This document shows positions 22,801-33,785 of a DNA stretch of 64,000 bases, piece after piece. A program made the position numbers and the translations under genes. Origin of the DNA: Oopsacas minuta (Eukaryota > Porifera > Hexactinellida > Lyssacinosida > Leucopsacidae). Positions within the stretch are counted from its first letter, which is position 1. Every line of letters starts with the position of its first letter. A model generated the notes under the pieces. The model had not been told where the DNA came from. It saw nothing but the letters and a program-made list of their open reading frames with translations, and did not search any database. The stretch is from positions 512,619 to 576,618 of the forward strand of contig JAKMXF010000111.1 in the NCBI GenBank assembly GCA_024704765.1, given 5' to 3'.

Positions 22801-24354
22801 TACTATTAGTTAATGATATAGAAGTTCTTGATAAACTCAAATCTTCTAGCATTAACAAATTCCTACACGTGTTTACATCTGAAGCAATGCCTAGACCTAC
22901 TCATGCTAATATTGTATGTATAAATGTATTGATTATAAGGTGTTAGATTAATCATATTTATGTAGTTAACAATAAAAGCTTTGATGTCAAGATTAGATCC
23001 AGAAATCCCGGATAATGAAGAAGCTTCTATTAAGATATCTCTGCTACCAATGAAGCTAAATATAGATCAGGTGAGTAACTATTGACTGTCTGCTCCAAAC
23101 CCGGACACATAACTACAGTCACTTCCCATTATATCTAGCACGAATATATCAAACTACCCGCCTATATCGAAGTCTAAAATTGTACAAATATGGTCCCAAA
23201 CCGTCAAAGTAACGTAATTACACCGGTTTTATCGAAGTGATTATCACGGTCCCTTGTGCTTCGATATAACGGAAGTTGACTGTATGGTGTATGAATCTCT
23301 GAGTTAATACCTGTGGAATTGAAATACAACCCTTGGGGCAAATTTCTTAGCATTTCCTTTCCTTTCCTTTCCTTTTCTTGAGGAGTGAGACACGTAATTA
23401 TGTTCATTTAATATCAAGGATGCTCTATTGATGATAAAGGAATTCTTTACAAAAATATTAGAGACAAAACCTATATCATTTCCAGGTTAGTAAACAATTA
23501 TTTGCTTTAATATTTGTTATTATTATGTTACACTCATTAGCACCTCCCTTCCTACCTACAAGCAGTATCCCTCCTGTCTCCTCTCTCACCCCTCAGTCTC
23601 AATCTAGGCCTGTATACATCAGAAGCTTCTCTTTCTATCCTGACGTTCCTATCCGTGTAGACTATCAAGCCAAACACAGACTACACATGGACCAGGTATA
23701 TAACTCAGATATATTAAATTCCAAAGCTTTACTGCCATTCCAACAGTTGGATAGATATCTTAACGATAATGACATGTATGTGTGTTACAGTTAAGTCATT
23801 GAGTATGCTCTTGCTAGATAGCTCAATAACCTGTTGTTATTTCTATCTATTATATTAGCTATTTTGATTCTTTAGGGTACGATAACAGGATTGTTGTTAA
23901 GTCTCACTGATCTCAACTGCTCTGAGATAAAACTTAAAAAGTTAAGCAGTCGGAAGGGGTACGTAACAGCCCCCTTTCCCATGGGTCCCCTTACCCCTTG
24001 TCACCCTCCTATCTCCTCTAGGTTCTTAGGATACGATAAGCTACTGGAGTATGTAATTACAGAATGGCTAACTGATATCAAGAGCTATCAGCTACCTCGA
24101 ATTATAGGAGGAGTAGGTCCCATGTATTACATCACACAATTAGGTAGGTAATGTATTCTTGTGTTAGAGCATAACAGCTGATAGGTCAAGACATTTTGAC
24201 ACCTATCTCAGAGAGTTTTTGAGATATTACTTAGATCTTAGAACTCTTTCCTAGATTTATTGCATTCCACACACATGCCAAATTTCAATTTTCTAGCTCT
24301 TACCAGTTCCTCAATTAATTCAGGACAAAATACAAATCAAGTCTTAATATATAC

Positions 24355-24442
<88 letters not shown>

Positions 24443-25300
24443 GTTGTTGTTGTTGTTTATTTTAGCTCAAGGTACTGTTGACTTAGTACGTCTTCCCTGG
24501 CAGCAATACAGACAAGATGGTCGGATTATTTGGGGACTACAACAAGGAGCTACTTCATTCTCTTCTTCAACAGCTATGGCTACTCTAGAGCTAGCTAATA
24601 GAGTAGTGGTTACTATTCAAGTATGTTTACATGTTTGTTTATTTGCATGTTTGTTATAATATGATACACTATGTAGTCTGTTGCTGAGACAATATACGAG
24701 CTAATCAGTCCTAATTACTTAATTTACGGAGACTCTCACTTACTACCTGACAGACCTCAAGACCTCCGAGAAGGACTTACTCACGCTTATGATGCTGTAT
24801 CCTTTGTAAGTTATATCCCCCTACCTTCTCTACTTGAATTGGAACTCCCATTAATTAACACCTCAAAATACAAAATGTATGTACTGTGAAACTGGCCTGT
24901 GGAAACGGGGAACTTCTAAAAACTGAGTGAAAAATACATAATGCGAATTCCTGATCCCGTATAAGTGAACAACCATAAACTGGGATCACGGGGAGACGAA
25001 GTAGCATTTTCGTCCTCCCTAGCACTCGTTTATGGACGTTACACTTTTTATTTTAATCTCTTATAGGGAGTAAGTAACACTGCAACTAACATGTACAATA
25101 CAGCAGTCGATGACAAAGACTTCAGTTATTCAAGAGCTGTCACCGGGGTCATAAAACAAATCCCAGGATCCGTGATAATGCCTGTTATAATCGCTAGCAA
25201 AGCTACCTCAAGTGTCCTCGGTGGCGCCAAAAACCAGCTGATGCCGGACGCGCGGAGAGAAACGGAACAGAAATACAAAAATGTTAAGAACAACAAATAG
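10886..25300 (+). CDS. ATG2: Autophagy-related protein 2 (ATG2), about 40 exons
   Basis: ATG2 is a rod-shaped chorein-family protein that moves phospholipid from ER to the growing autophagosome. The first exon (10886-11050) encodes MPWFKLPEFVKKRACRYLL, the chorein N-terminus, and exon 2 gives GFVASLTVFIPWTNLF. Later segments fit ATG2: MGSLHLLLSPDIVHLLTE after 15210 and the C-terminal DLREGLTHAYDAVSF … NTAVDDKDFSYSRAVTGV … KATSSVLGGAKNQLMPDAR, ending at TAG… 25300. I count roughly 40 exons with mostly 50-250 bp introns. Checked borders include 11162-11339, 11402-11444, 11497-11588, 12493-12529 and 15210-15299. Interior borders were estimated by eye. One large intron, 12530-15209, contains a whole antisense kinase gene, and several others contain short inverted-repeat elements. 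Confidence 0.9.
11068..11138. mobile_element. Family C MITE filling ATG2 intron 1
   Basis: Starts TACAGTGGATACCGGTTATA and ends with GTTCTTATAACTGGCATCC, the near-perfect reverse complement. It takes up about 71 of the 111 bp of the intron (11051-11161). A longer copy is at 19885-19998. Confidence 0.75.
11784..11855. mobile_element. Short family A MITE in ATG2 intron
   Basis: Shares TATATCGGAGTAATTATCGTGGTCCCTTG-type core and a GGAGTAGACTGTA end with the 171-bp family A copies, but is shorter (about 72 bp). Confidence 0.65.
12715..14874 (-). CDS. G-protein-coupled receptor kinase, GRK2/3 (beta-ARK) type, nested
   Basis: A 719-residue GRK that phosphorylates active GPCRs at the plasma membrane. 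The start MSDIETVLADVSYIMAVSDS matches the GRK2/3 N-terminus. An RGS-homology domain (about 54-175) ends in SKEFTRFCQWK. The AGC kinase domain (about 191-453) has GRGGYGEVYG, lysine 221, YRDMKPSNVLL, the GRK-typical DLG in place of DFG, and GTHGYMAPEV. The AGC tail has PPTGEVNAAEVDDIGSFD. A PH domain (about 560-655) follows, which in GRK2/3 binds G-beta-gamma and PIP2. The tail is proline-rich. Domain order and length (human GRK2 is 689) are complete. It has no introns and lies wholly inside ATG2 intron 12530-15209 on the opposite strand, so transcription of either gene crosses the other. An intronless nested copy is compatible with a retrogene origin. Confidence 0.95.
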   Translation of the reverse strand: MSDIETVLADVSYIMAVSDSKSGKRGGGFTRKKVALPDTSIQYAMGMILFEKNELTFEAVFIQPIAYKIMLQFAEHNMDIGAPLLFYDSILSYEKESDVNTRIKMAKEITDRCMMPDYLSKELRLAKTQYDQVLERMYQGDFSCDLFRTFAEPLLQQIKENVFDNFQLSKEFTRFCQWKALEMNFKPSLQDFNVHRKLGRGGYGEVYGCRKIDSGRVYAMKVSYKKRIKLKNGEGLAINERNILCKLNNPFIVGLHYAFQTPDQLVLVLDLAEGGDLHFHIDQRGALGNDAVRFYTAEMVLGLEHMHSQNIIYRDMKPSNVLLDTEGHVKISDLGLAHDLKYSFPSSAVGTHGYMAPEVIYKGTKYSFPVDWFALGCTIYKISTGHSPFHTKDAKDRDSIINKTLKEDPVYPSNMTNNLRSLISSFLTKNPASRLGSPPNGVEGIKNHPFFDTINWTAASSRSLKPPFLPPTGEVNAAEVDDIGSFDSSETHKVKLNEEDQRKYDGYDLTMPLKWQEEMIETLYVGVNEARDKIDFKEKKKSGAVDMIEDYEKGCVMQGWIEKQNKLSIWIKKYMRVYESRIEICENDGAGVKSLIIPIASILEIKEYAPTKEKGNTKLEIIQRDKKETYLIKAELEVVTPVWSKILKSMSASLPNRHSTPPPKPPPPQVNKNKVLYHRYTSTIPIGANSPVHNETGDQLAPPKLGASGRSKSEETSDS
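19885..19998. mobile_element. Family C MITE in ATG2 intron
   Basis: Begins TACAGTGGATGCTGGATATA and ends TTATAACCAGTATCTACTGTA; 114 bp, same termini as 11068-11138 with a partly duplicated interior. Confidence 0.75.
20243..20299. mobile_element. Degenerate family A MITE in ATG2 intron
   Basis: Short element with CTCCTGTTATATC at the left and GATATAACAAGAGTTGACTGTA at the right. Confidence 0.55.
22315..22462. mobile_element. Family B MITE in ATG2 intron
   Basis: Contains CCTCCACAAACTGGGTAGCATTTTCTGC and ends CCCGTTTGTGGAGGTCACACTGTA. It shares internal blocks (GGGAACTTCTGGAAACGGAGTG, GCGAATTCCTGGTCCC) with the copy at 24882-25044. Confidence 0.7.
23114..23284. mobile_element. Full-length family A MITE (171 bp) in ATG2 intron
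   Basis: Starts TACAGTCACTTCCCATTATA and ends CTTCGATATAACGGAAGTTGACTGTA. The length of 171 bp matches the copies at 25509 and 34464. TA at each end suggests a TA target as in Tc1/mariner/pogo elements. No transposase. Confidence 0.85.
24354..24444 (+). repeat. ATT microsatellite in ATG2 intron
   Basis: About 30 uninterrupted ATT units followed by TTG units up to the acceptor near 24463. Confidence 0.95.
24882..25044. mobile_element. Family B MITE in last ATG2 intron
   Basis: Starts TACTGTGAAACTGGCCTGTGG and ends ACTCGTTTATGGACGTTACAC; 163 bp. The interior matches the copy at 22315-22462. Confidence 0.72.
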
Positions 25301-25508
25301 CTTTCAGCACAAAAAAGTCAGTTTAAGATTGCTTAATAAATTCAACAAACTTTTCCTTTTCCATTTGTTATGGTTCATTATTCCCAAGTTGTATAATTGT
25401 TTTGCAGAACTGTTTAAGTACCATACAATTAATGAACTATGCTGTATCACTGATTTTATCACATCGAGAGGCAGAAATAGGATGGGAGAAAAGGCCCTGA
25501 CGCTTCAT

Positions 25509-25680
25509 TACAGTCAACTCCTATTATTTCGAAGCTCAAGGGACCGTGATAATTACTTGGATGTAGCCGATGAAAATATATGTTTCTTTGACTGTTTGGG
25601 TCCATATTTGTACAATTTCGGACTTCCATGTAAGCAGGTTTTCGATATATCCATATTCGATATAATAGGAGTTGACTATA
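25509..25680. mobile_element. Full-length family A MITE (172 bp)
   Basis: Starts TACAGTCAACTCCTATTAT and ends ATATAATAGGAGTTGACTATA, a clean terminal inverted repeat of about 18 bp. Interior includes TCGAAGCTCAAGGGACCGTG. Confidence 0.88.
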
Positions 25681-26123
25681 TCTCTCTTAATCTATTAACA
25701 CTGCTCAATTCTTATTATAAGAACCTAATTATCCTAATTACCCATCCATTCATAGCTTATCTGAGTCCACACTTAGAATTCGAACTTCCCAATGCCTGCA
25801 ATTTTTACAAAGTAACCTATGACTTCATGTAAGTATACACACACTTATGTAACGAATAGACTAGAAATCTTTTGTCTAGCAACTGGGCTTCTGTAGTAGG
25901 GAACATTATTATCCCTCTGTATTTGCAACCTCTTGTTAGCTCTATTTAGATTCATAATCGCTAATTACACGTCTGGGTACTCGTACTATTAATAATATAT
26001 TAATTAATACCCCACACACGACGGGACAATCAAACTTCTTATTTAATAATTAAGGGAAATGGTATTCAAGATGATCATTAGGGAAGTAACTATCCGTTAA
26101 CATCTTTATTGACCATAGTGCAG

Positions 26124-26200
26124 TACAGTGTAATCTCCACAAACGGAGTGCCAGGATACTCCTTTTTCAGAAATTCCCCGTTTGTGAAGGTTTCATTGTA
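26124..26200. mobile_element. Short family B MITE just upstream of DRG1
   Basis: Starts TACAGTGTAATCTCCACAAACG and ends CCGTTTGTGAAGGTTTCATTGTA; 77 bp, ending 38 bp before the DRG1 start codon. Confidence 0.75.
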
Positions 26201-26238
26201 TAACGAATTAATAATATACTAGGGTAATACCTTATTAA

Positions 26239-27342
26239 ATGAGTGCAATATTGCAAAGAATCAAAGAAATAGAAGATGAAGTTAGTCGTACTCAGAGGAA
26301 TAAAAACACAGAGTATCATCTAGGACAATTGAAAGCTAAAGTCGCAAAGTTAAGGAGAGAATTGTTGGCAGAGCCGAAGTCCTCCGGCGGGGGAGGGGAT
26401 GGATTTGATGTCAGCAAGACAGGAGACGCCCGTGTAGGATTTATCGGTTTCCCGTCTGTCGGTAAATCTACCCTCCTGTCCAATCTAGCGGGAGTATACT
26501 CAGAGGTTGCTGCTTACGAATTCACAACTCTGACTACTGTCCCTGGTGTTATCCGTTACAAGGGCTCTAAAGTTCAATTATTAGATCTTCCGGGTATTAT
26601 TGAGGGGGCTAAAGATGGTAAAGGGAGAGGGAGACAGGTCATAGCTGTAGCGAGAACGTGCTCACTCATTTTTATAGTCCTGGATGTTCTTAAACCCCTG
26701 CATGACAAGAAAGTTATTGAAAGGGAATTAGAAGGATTTGGTATTCGTCTCAACAAACAACCTCCTGATATTTCTTACAGAAAGAAGAATAAAGGAGGAG
26801 TCAATCTGAGTCAAGTAGTGCCTCAATCCTATCTGGACTTAAACACAGTGAAAGCTATTCTAGCTGAGTATAAAATACATAACGCGGATATTGTATTGAA
26901 ATGTGATGCTACATCTGACGACCTGATAGATGTAGTAGAAGGTAATAGAACTTATATACCATGTATTTATCTTTTGAATAAAATAGATCAGATATCTATA
27001 CAGGAGCTGGACATAATATACAAAATACCACATGCTGTCCCTATATCCGCTCACCATAAATGGAATTTTGATGATTTACTTGAGAAAATGTGGGATTACT
27101 TAAATCTCGTTCGTATCTACACCAAACCGAAAGGACAACTCCCTGATTACGAAACTCCAGTAGTTCTGCATGCAGATGCTAGTACTGTAGAGAATTTATG
27201 TAACAAACTACACAAGGCTATTTTACGGGAGTTTAAGCATGCAGTGGTCTGGGGAACTTCTGTTAAATTCAGTCCCATGAGAGTAGGGAAGGAACACGTA
27301 CTACATGATGAAGATGTTGTCCAAATTGTGAAGAAATTGTGA
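26239..27342 (+). CDS. DRG1: Developmentally regulated GTP-binding protein 1 (DRG1)
   Basis: A 367-residue OBG-type GTPase. DRG1 with its partner DFRP1/ZC3H15 associates with translating ribosomes. G1 is GFPSVGKST (about 70-78), G3 is DLPG in [20 protein letters not shown]4 is NKID, and a C-terminal TGS domain ends in [11 protein letters not shown]. The text [19 protein letters not shown] and [10 protein letters not shown] are DRG1-type rather than DRG2-type. Length equals human DRG1. Intronless. The region before the start holds a MITE, leaving under 40 bp of unique upstream sequence. The gene is among the best conserved in the window. Confidence 0.96.
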   Translation: MSAILQRIKEIEDEVSRTQRNKNTEYHLGQLKAKVAKLRRELLAEPKSSGGGGDGFDVSKTGDARVGFIGFPSVGKSTLLSNLAGVYSEVAAYEFTTLTTVPGVIRYKGSKVQLLDLPGIIEGAKDGKGRGRQVIAVARTCSLIFIVLDVLKPLHDKKVIERELEGFGIRLNKQPPDISYRKKNKGGVNLSQVVPQSYLDLNTVKAILAEYKIHNADIVLKCDATSDDLIDVVEGNRTYIPCIYLLNKIDQISIQELDIIYKIPHAVPISAHHKWNFDDLLEKMWDYLNLVRIYTKPKGQLPDYETPVVLHADASTVENLCNKLHKAILREFKHAVVWGTSVKFSPMRVGKEHVLHDEDVVQIVKKL

Positions 27343-28768
27343 ATTCAAATTTTAGTTCATTTACTGGAATATTTCCCCTAGAAATTGCTGAATATAATCC
27401 ACATCTTTATCGTAAAGTCCATATGCAATGATTGTGGGTATTTCTGTGTATTCCTTTTGATACGCTGGAATAATACATGTTAGGATGGATAGTGGAGAAA
27501 TTGAATTTATTTCTTAAAACTTCAAATGTAAGTTCTAGATTGTACCGAAAATTGAAATTGGACACAAACATGCGTAATAGTGAGTAGTACTGGTACCAAG
27601 GTACGATGTAGAGTATTAATTGGAACTGAAACTATGGTTACTTAACTTAAACTGGTATATAGCATTATTTTTGATTACATCAATTGTAAATCAAATATTC
27701 ACCACAAATAAACAATTATATTTTGCCTATCATATCTGACAATATTCGAATAATAATGATAATATTTCAAAATACACTCACGATTCGGTTTTATGTAAAT
27801 CTTGATAGTTGCAAGTTATCATTGCAGTAGTAGTGTTATATTTTAATTTTTATTGTCGAGATATCTTTAGCTAATTTATTGATTATTTTCCTTCATTTTT
27901 GTTTGTTGATTTATTGTCTGTAACGATAGCATAGTCTATGAATAGAATTCATTTACAGAGGAATTTTATTTGTTGACAACTAAACTAGCGGCCAATGTGG
28001 ATCTTTGGAATATAAGACTTTAACACAGCTGAAAACCCTTTTTAGATATTTTAATGGCCTCGGATGATTGAAAATATCAAATTTATTGAATTTATCGCAT
28101 AAAAATTGAGGTCACCTAATGAACCCAATATAACACGTACTTCTATGCGTGTAATTAATATACTTCTTGCTAACAAACTGAATAGAGTGCTAATTAGATT
28201 GTATTAATTTCCAAATCATATCTGGTATACTATAATTGGTAATTGAATTGTTATGTCCACATGACACCTCTTAATTAAGTTACCCTCCTCCCATTGTTAA
28301 TTAACACAAGCAGAACCATATTACCAATTAATTATATCTAATTTCAATGCTTTTCGGTGTTCTGTTCTTGCATTCTTGATGTTCAATGCCGTTGCTAACT
28401 TTTCAAATTATTCACTAAACCTAACTGCAGTTTGTATGATCTCGCAAAAATAAAATTCTTAACATTTCACCTCAGATATTTTTCTTGCCATTTTCATATA
28501 TTTTCATTGAAGAGATATTGTCCCTTTCACTAATACGACATTGAAAGCTTATTTTGTATGGTACAAACTTCGAATAAATACTTTCAATAAGCATGCGCAG
28601 TGGTTTGACTGATGAATAGAGTAGAAACGCTAGTATATATAAGGCAAATGAGTAACCCATTTTAGACAACATTAAAATTGCTGCTTGACCCTGTTTAATT
28701 GAATTTGGTAACATTCTATATACGTATTGAGGAAAATATCCATATTTCCTGAATAATAATTTTCTAAA
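27343..28768. other. Intergenic region, DRG1 to SRF
   Basis: About 1.4 kb of AT-rich sequence, the longest gene-free non-repeat stretch between genes. I see no exon, no RNA gene and no clear transposon ends. A minus-strand open frame at 28472-28780 overlaps the SRF start and looks random. The space may hold SRF regulatory DNA. Confidence 0.5.
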
Positions 28769-31700
28769 ATGATGTCTCATACCAATCAGCCATTAATATC
28801 ACCACTGTATGATTCTCATCCTTACCAAACGGATCCCTCACTGATTGACCCCTCAGCTCTCAATATTTACGAAATGACAGACGCCCAGTACAACCCGATG
28901 ATGAATCGGCTCCCCCCTCACCCTGTTCTCTCCGGGGGTATGCCTGGGTATCCTCCCATGAATAGCACAGTACCTCCAGCTGATATGAGTTATACAAGGA
29001 AACACCGGTATGTTTAACAAATATTTATGAGCCTATTAAATATACAAATATTGGCTTCTGCGTTGCTCGCAATTTTATTGGTTTATTTTGACATTTTTCA
29101 TCGAAATATTTACGTAACTAACCAATTTCCAAAATTTCCAAAATTTCCAAAATTTCCAAAATTTTCAACATTTTTACGTAAAATAATAATTATACATTCC
29201 AATTACCCAATTTTACACCTCAACAGCTCTAATTTATTGTTACAGTAAAAATAATAATTTTTATACTCAATAACCGCCTCGATAGACATGACAGTCTGTC
29301 TAACGGACTAGATGATCCAAGCCCAGATGATGAATCGAGTTCTAAGCGTTACCGCTTGTCAGACGACAACACAGAATCACTGAGTACACCCCCTAACAAG
29401 TCCACAGGCCCCAGTGACCGTGTGGGAGCAAATGGAGACGGTAACAATACGATAAAAACTAAAAAGACAAAAGGCCGTGTTAAAATTAGTATGGAGTATA
29501 TTCCAAATAAACTGAGACGTTATACTACATTCAGTAAACGGAAATCTGGAATTATGAAAAAGGTAAAAACTATATTTCATTCGAATGCGGATACTAATCG
29601 TATCTATCCAGTGAATACGTAGGAGCTCTTGAATGTAAGGTGCTCTGCCGTAAGCATTACTCTATGTAGTTACAGAGATAATAGTTGAACGTTAATCTTA
29701 ACTACAAAAGTTTTGTTGAATATGATCCATTAGTAAGAGAGTACATTTATTAAATGCAGTCTAACTCGGATAAGACGTACTATCAGAGTGTATGTCTTAT
29801 CCGAGTTCTACTGTACCTTAATACGTCGGTTTATATGTGAATTTGAGTTTTAATTAAATCAGAATGTTTACAAGAATTTCTTAATATGAATTAAACCTCA
29901 GAGGAATTTATTAATTTATATTCTTTGTAAATAAACTGAATGACCACCGGGAAAACCTTACACAAATCATAAACTGCCTACGATGGAAGGGAATGTATTG
30001 AGTGCTTTACGTACCAGCTAATTATACAGCCAATATTAGTAATTCATTTGATTCATGTCAATTATTGATTATTCTCTCTCACGCAGGCGTTTGAACTTAG
30101 TACTCTTACTGGTACTCAGGTAATGCTATTGGTTGCATCAGAAACGGGACATGTGTATACATTCGCTACACCAAAGCTACAACCAATGATTACATCAGAG
30201 AGAGGCAAAGCACTGATACAGACCTGTTTAAATAGCCCAGACCCGAGTGCTAATCCAGTCCTGTCCGACGCCTCGCAGCGAATGAACGTACAAGGATTCG
30301 AAGAGATGGATCTGAACTACCCAGTCAACAGTTTGGAAGAGCTTAAGGTATTTGTTTCATAATGATAAGTAATGACAAACAGTTCTATCAAGTACGTATT
30401 AAATACAATACTGCTTCGTTAGAACAATACTGCATCTGTTGAGCTATCATAATTGCATACTATTATATTAATTCAGTAGACTCTACGTTTAATTCATAGG
30501 GTCACATCGGGGCCAGGCCAATTTGGCCTGGTTTAAGCAGAATAAATGTGGTGGCTCATTAACTGGAGTAATGTAGCACTATTCATATGATTCTGTTTCT
30601 GTTAAGTGACCCGATTAAACGATGGTTCTATTAAGTGGAGTCTACAGTATTATAAAGCAAATTCAGTCAGTGAATTGGTTGCTGTATTGCTAACACGTAA
30701 TGGTGAGAAACCACAAAGATTCCAAGTTATATATATTCTAACCAGCTGTGGGGCCTTGTGCAAAATACTGAAAGTATACAGAGATATCTTGTCTAAGCTA
30801 TTCGAACAGATATATTTTAGCGGTGAATTGTGAAAGTGAAACTTATTTGTGCATTAGACATTAATAATTTGACTCAAACATTTGGTTATTAGTTCTTATT
30901 ATTCGAAATATTTTAAATATTCTTTGAATACAAATTTATTTGTTTATTGAAGCGGTTGCATTCTTCTATTGTTTGTAGCAACAACGCACATTTATTTACA
31001 AAGACTGAGTTCTTATGAGTGTTTGTTGTTATTTAAAGAATCTAGTTTGTAATATTTAAGCGAGTTTGGTGGAATTTAATTAGTTCCAATTTTTTAAATT
31101 CTTGAATAATTCTGCTTATTTTAATTAAATCACTTCTTGGATTAGTTTCAATTCCATATAAGGTAATCTAAGCGAATTCCGAGCAGTCTTTTGTAAATTC
31201 TGTCACATGTCCTTATATGGTAATATCTACTGCCATATATGATATCTATAGTTACAGTTTCATATATACATGTACTATATATTGGAAGTTTATTAATGAT
31301 ATCTTTTAGCACTTCTTTATATACGATTCTACTCAGTTAATGTAATGTTTAGCTGAATCCTTGTAAAATAGCCCCCTGCTATATACTGGCAGTAGGGCAG
31401 TCTATGATCATAGTCATCGTGGCTTCTCATATCCCCCTATTATTTGAATATTCTTGCATCTGTTACGGTCAGGTTTCTCTCATGATCTCTCACATTGATT
31501 TGATTAAGTAGCAGTTATATCTATTTTTGTTATCCATCTCTTTCAATTGAATGATTTTAGTGTCGAGGTATCACAATGTTTTGAATTAAAGAACTTAATG
31601 ACCTTTCTGGGCACTCTCTTTACTGAAGCCAGAGTACTTAAGCAGCCATTCTATTAACATGCTTGTTTCCCGTACAAACCTACACCAAATTTTATCTAAG

Positions 31701-33785
31701 TACTGCAATGGCACAGAGCTTTTGTTCACTTATCAGACAGTTAGAAGTAGATTTGCATTAGAATATTCTAGGACATGCGATTTAAATTTTTAAAGTTTCT
31801 CTACAAAGCAATAATTATTCCTTTCAAGTTAATACATATCTTATTTTCACACTATTCGTGTATATTCACATTATTCGCATTCCATTGATACCTTCGGCTG
31901 TTAGAACCCGATAAGACAATTTGTCTAAGAGTTAGAAATCATGTTGAATGAGATGTACACAGAAATATTTTTACTTTCAGATTTCAGCTATCTTAGCTGT
32001 CTGTCCCTTTTATTGTCACGGCCTATTAAACCGTAAATAGTGGCAGGCCAAAGGGGACTGGGTCTGCCAGATCCTGGGACCGCCCCTGACCGTAAATTTG
32101 CTAGTAACAAATTTTTTCCTCAGATCACTTAATTAATTCGTACTAGTCCCTCCTTTCTTCCACATTATTGTAAAACACAACCTCCACCTGTAGCTTATGA
32201 TTACTATCCTGCACTAGTATCAAATATCTATCATCTTGTTTAAATAAGCAATCTCAAATTACTAAAGTATCCTGTTAGGACACTAATTATTAGACAAAAT
32301 TCAAATCTACACATTTTTAACGAATATTCGGTAACATATACACTACAAGGACCCTGTCATACCATGTGGTGCAAGGTCAATTGATATATTCTTGCTATTT
32401 TATTGTTACGGTTTAAGATCGATAGCGCGATTATTCTTTCTAATAACCAGCTGATCGTGGTACCCACATATTTTAAATTCAATATTACTAATACAAACAG
32501 CACTAAATTATTTTTATTTTTTCAGTTTGTCTCTGCTTGGTTAGATAGTATTTTGATAAAAATAGTAAAAATGTTAGTACTCGTAAAATATAGGTTTTAA
32601 ATCTATGATATAGTGAGGTGTCGATTTATTCAATTAATTCTTCATCCACAATTCTAATTTGTAATATTTTCTACGCGTTTATTAAATATCAGTTTTTATA
32701 TTAATGGATATGTATCTAGGATATCAAATTATTCAGTGACTCAGGAATGTCTTTTCCAGCTCTGTCACAGCTTAGCGGATTAATCCCGAATTCTTCACAT
32801 CAAAACCTCAATGTATTGCCATCGCATATCCAGGTATTGTTTATTGTCGTTGTGATTATCAAATTTATTGCGGTTCATAAGCCAACGTTATTCACCAGCA
32901 CAATTACCACTTCTTGAATAATGTAATATTTTTATATTATTCATAGATGCCATTATTGGGAACACATCCAGCCCTCCAAACGTCTACGATGGCATATATC
33001 CCTCAACATCCTGAAATAATTCCTCCCTCTTCTCTTAATGTGTCTCCCTCCTCGCCTAGTCACTCTCCAAGGTTTGTTATACATTAATAGTAATTGAGTT
33101 AGTTACACAAAATACCTCACACAACTTTGGGAATTGCTTTATGAATAATTGTCGCAGTTAACCAAATCAGCTTGCGATCATTCATAATAATCTGGTGTGA
33201 GATATATATAACCAGCTGTGTTCTATAGATCTAGTCCAATACACCCACGCAGTCAGAACGTAAACAACCTACTAGTTGGAAGCAGACACAAATCATCTTC
33301 ACGTACTCCTTCCCCCCATACCATGTCCCCCTCTCAGTCAATGCTAGCATCCCCCGTAAGTTCAATTATATATACACAAATACGTAATTAGTTCTGTTTC
33401 AATTTGAAACACATTTAGTCAATTCTAACAGTCACGAATGACTCATATGATTTCTAAAATGACTTTATTCCAATTTTAGCTTACTGACTTCCCTCGATTA
33501 CCTCTCCCGTCTGCACAAACTTACCATCCTACCATGATGCTAGATGCCAATAGCCCTGTCCTCACGTCACCCTTGCTCGCTCCGGAGAGACATTTTATTA
33601 ACCGCAGTCCTAATACCACATCTCCTCAGCAGAGAGTATCCCCGTCAGTTCCCCAGATGAGACCTAATTACAATCCATCAATTGACCTCAGACAAATGCC
33701 TCCTAATCCTAACATCAATATTAGTCCTTATCAAACTCCTACGGGTAGTCCCCCAGATGATAATCTGCTAACACAACCTATTTAA
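28769..33785 (+). CDS. SRF: Serum response factor (SRF), MADS-box transcription factor
   Basis: Seven exons join in frame: 28769-29007, 29286-29562, 30087-30347, 32720-32833, 32947-33071, 33229-33355 and 33480-33785, giving 482 residues. The MADS box begins near residue 138 (KKTKGRVKISMEYIPNKLRR, then YTTFSKRKSGIMKK) and continues in exon 3 as AFELSTLTGTQVMLLVASE, followed by the SAM-type dimer extension FATPKLQPMITSERGKALIQ. This is SRF rather than MEF2. SRF binds CArG boxes and controls cytoskeletal and immediate-early genes with TCF or MRTF partners. The intron 29563-30086 splits the MADS box between KK and AFEL. The N- and C-terminal parts are Pro/Ser-rich, as in activation regions. Intron 3 is 2372 bp, by far the longest intron besides the one holding GRK, and contains two transposon remnants. 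Confidence 0.93.
29756..29813. mobile_element. Hairpin-like MITE in SRF MADS-box intron
   Basis: AACTCGGATAAGAC and GTCTTATCCGAGTT form a perfect 14-bp inverted repeat around a short loop, flanked by CAGTCT/CTACTGTA. A compact foldback element. Confidence 0.65.
30474..30648. mobile_element. Family E MITE in SRF intron 3
   Basis: Left end CAGTAGACTCTACGTTTAATT and right end TTAAGTGGAGTCTACAGTA are inverted repeats. Related right ends occur at 38442-38460 and near 42046-42060. Confidence 0.65.
32039..32089. mobile_element. Tiny hAT-like element with target duplication in SRF intron 3
   Basis: A roughly 50-bp insert whose right end CCGCCCCTG (reverse complement CAGGGGCGG) is a typical hAT terminus. 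It is flanked by ACCGTAAAT at 32030-32038 and 32089-32097. Confidence 0.65.

Larger units (their letters stand above)
25301..26238. other. Intergenic region, ATG2 to DRG1
   Basis: No gene seen. It holds a full family A MITE (25509-25680) and a family B MITE (26124-26200). The 183-codon open frame at 25281-25832 runs through the MITE and matches no family I know. Confidence 0.6.

Noticed and set aside
24260-24481. ORF with poly-isoleucine
   Set aside because: It is the ATT microsatellite in an ATG2 intron.
25281-25832. 183-codon ORF downstream of ATG2
   Set aside because: It spans the 172-bp family A MITE and resembles no protein.
28472-28780. 102-codon minus-strand ORF upstream of SRF
   Set aside because: No family features; overlaps the SRF start codon region on the other strand; AT-rich chance frame.
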